From Phallusia mammillata (taxonomy: Eukaryota > Chordata > Ascidiacea > Phlebobranchia > Ascidiidae): 64,000 bases of DNA. Each line of letters begins with the position of its first letter. Within the stretch, counting starts at the first letter, position 1. The notes under the pieces were generated by a model. The model was not told the DNA's origin. It searched no databases and saw only the letters and a list, made by a program, of their open reading frames with translations. The position numbers and the translations under genes are program-made. Positions 63,601-64,000 of this stretch are shown here, one piece after another. The stretch is taken from positions 62,001 through 126,000 of the forward strand of contig QLIY01000420.1 in NCBI GenBank assembly GCA_003260075.1, given 5' to 3'.

Positions 63601-64000
63601 TGCACAGAACAAGACAGGTAAAGTCCAAAAATTTAACTAGTATAATCTATTTTGACATATGCTGATTTCAACTCTATATTGATTATTATATACTTCACAA
63701 GTCCTTGTATGCAGAGACACAAAAAGTCCATTTTTTAATTTCTGTTTCAGTCTTTGCATTTTCACCCTGCTGTGGCACCACACGATCACCACCGAGGCGA
63801 TAATCACGAGGGGGTGCAAGCGACCCCCCACGCTGTTGCCATGCCAACTGCCTTCATGTCGGCTGTCCCAACTATGTATTCCGAGTACGACTCCAGAGCT
63901 GCCCAGGTGAGCAGTTTAAATAGGAAAGAAGAAAGCGAGTACATGGCAATAATCCAAATTTGTGTTACAGTTTTTTGTGTGCCTTTTCAGCATATCTTGA
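53450..64000 (+). CDS. Pro/His-rich protein, 5' part; possible RNF38/44-type E3 ligase
   Basis: Exons in phase: 53450-53507, 53608-53693, 54128-54308, 54649-54698, 55927-56036, 57183-57297, 57930-58057, 59347-59552, 60176-60315 (5' end lost in a G96 gap), 61919-62033, 62538-62720, 63235-63617, 63751-63906, then 63991 to the window end. The visible product is about 600 residues, largely disordered. It starts MPVATGPVEDENEIIASAQ and contains PVDLS (a CtBP-binding-type motif), a basic SPTRKRARTS segment (possible nuclear signal), a His/Arg/Ser-rich exon (HRSNRSHRSGPSRRHHQQ), and long Pro/Gln/His stretches (VPVTMSPMTMPMYSG, QPHYPHPHPQLVPYAM). The SPxRKRxR segment and Pro-rich middle recall RNF38/RNF44, and the His-rich parts recall RNF111/Arkadia, all RING E3 ubiquitin ligases. 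The RING would be C-terminal and outside the window, so the assignment is a guess. A transcriptional co-regulator is the alternative. Confidence 0.6.
56699..57077. mobile_element. hAT MITE with perfect CAATGCAT duplication
   Basis: Ends TAGTGATGGGACGAGTACC and GGTATTGTCCCATCTTTA are inverted repeats with flanking CAATGCAT at 56691-56698 and 57078-57085. GGTACTCG/CGAGTACC palindromes fill the interior, giving several overlapping spurious ORFs. It lies in an intron of the 53450 gene. Confidence 0.8.
57471..57643. repeat. Allelic tandem copies around a G run
   Basis: Copies 57471-57552 and 57564-57643 flank G11 at 57553-57563. Confidence 0.8.
58475..58812. repeat. Allelic tandem copies around G10
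   Basis: Copies 58475-58638 and 58649-58812 flank G10 at 58639-58648. Confidence 0.8.
58879..59092. repeat. Allelic tandem copies around G10 with an indel
   Basis: Copies 58879-58994 and 59005-59092 flank G10 at 58995-59004. The right copy lacks about 30 bp present at about 58891-58921 in the left. Confidence 0.75.
59638..59820. repeat. Allelic tandem copies around a G run
   Basis: Copies 59638-59721 and 59733-59820 flank G11 at 59722-59732. Confidence 0.8.
60080..60175. other. Assembly gap written as 96 G
   Basis: Long G run immediately followed by open coding sequence. The start of the 60176-60315 exon of the Pro/His-rich gene is lost in it. Confidence 0.8.
60609..60644. repeat. TA/TG dinucleotide microsatellite
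   Basis: A short (TA)n run passes into about 13 TG units. A second short (TA)n lies near 54009-54020. Confidence 0.85.
60720..60977. repeat. Allelic tandem copies around a G run
   Basis: Copies 60720-60841 and 60856-60977 flank G14 at 60842-60855. Each includes the left end of the MITE that follows. Confidence 0.8.
60931..61864. mobile_element. hAT MITE with a probable nested second MITE
   Basis: Ends CAG(G/T)GGTCTCCAACTC and GTTGGAGACCCCTG, with GGGCCGCGGGCCACATG-type subterminal repeats, are flanked by TACTAAAC on both sides (60923-60930 and 61865-61872). Within it, 61064-61466 begins CAGATGTTTCCAAAC and ends GTTTGGAAACCACTG, a second inverted-repeat element without a clear target duplication. 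The left end is present twice because of the allelic scar at 60842. Confidence 0.8.

Noticed and set aside
1..64000. CRISPR array, prokaryotic operon, integrated virus or polyketide cluster
   Set aside because: No direct-repeat/spacer array, no operon-like gene packing and no viral polymerase or capsid sequence was seen.

Overview
The window is nuclear DNA of an invertebrate animal. It is AT-rich and carries multi-exon genes with GT-AG introns (one probable GC-AG intron), AATAAA poly(A) signals, a tRNA-derived SINE and many short hAT/Tc1-type inverted-repeat elements. The recognisable genes (PSMD10, GPAT3/4, LRRC23) are general animal genes. A tunicate or similar deuterostome is my best guess, but nothing here proves it.

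The window is also a diploid draft assembly with visible scars. About thirty runs of about 10 C (left 42 kb) or 10 G (right 16 kb) separate near-identical flanking copies, which are best read as the two haplotypes of one locus laid end to end. Six longer runs (38-96 bases) stand for unsequenced gaps. At one of them the other haplotype shows the real sequence. Tandem copies around a C/G run should therefore be collapsed before any gene is interpreted.

Layout: 1.7-2.5 kb, an orphan ORF (+). 6.5-11.7 kb, a multi-exon acidic protein of unknown family (+). 12.3-14.6 kb, PSMD10/gankyrin, complete at 226 residues (-). 14.7-18.4 kb, mobile elements (a TA-flanked MITE, a SINE, a hAT MITE that differs between haplotypes). 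18.5-24.2 kb, a non-RD TKL kinase joined to a TPR-like tail (-). 27.1-27.9 kb, a small secreted C-type lectin (-). 29.4-41.5 kb, a GPAT3/4 glycerol-3-phosphate acyltransferase in 12 exons (-). 43.0-46.1 kb, LRRC23 (+). 46.2-48.1 kb, two hAT-type elements. 48.4-51.5 kb, a divergent pair of unrecognised membrane-associated proteins sharing a 197-bp intergenic region. 53.4 kb to the window end, the 5' part of a long Pro/His-rich gene, possibly an RNF38/44-type E3 whose RING would lie outside.

No operon-like cluster or shared pathway is evident. The most unusual signal is a set of haplotype-specific micro-insertions in which a TA becomes TA-GCC-TA or TA-GGCC-TA. These look like excision footprints of a TA-targeting transposon. 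All exon models were derived by eye from splice consensus, phase continuity and family resemblance.
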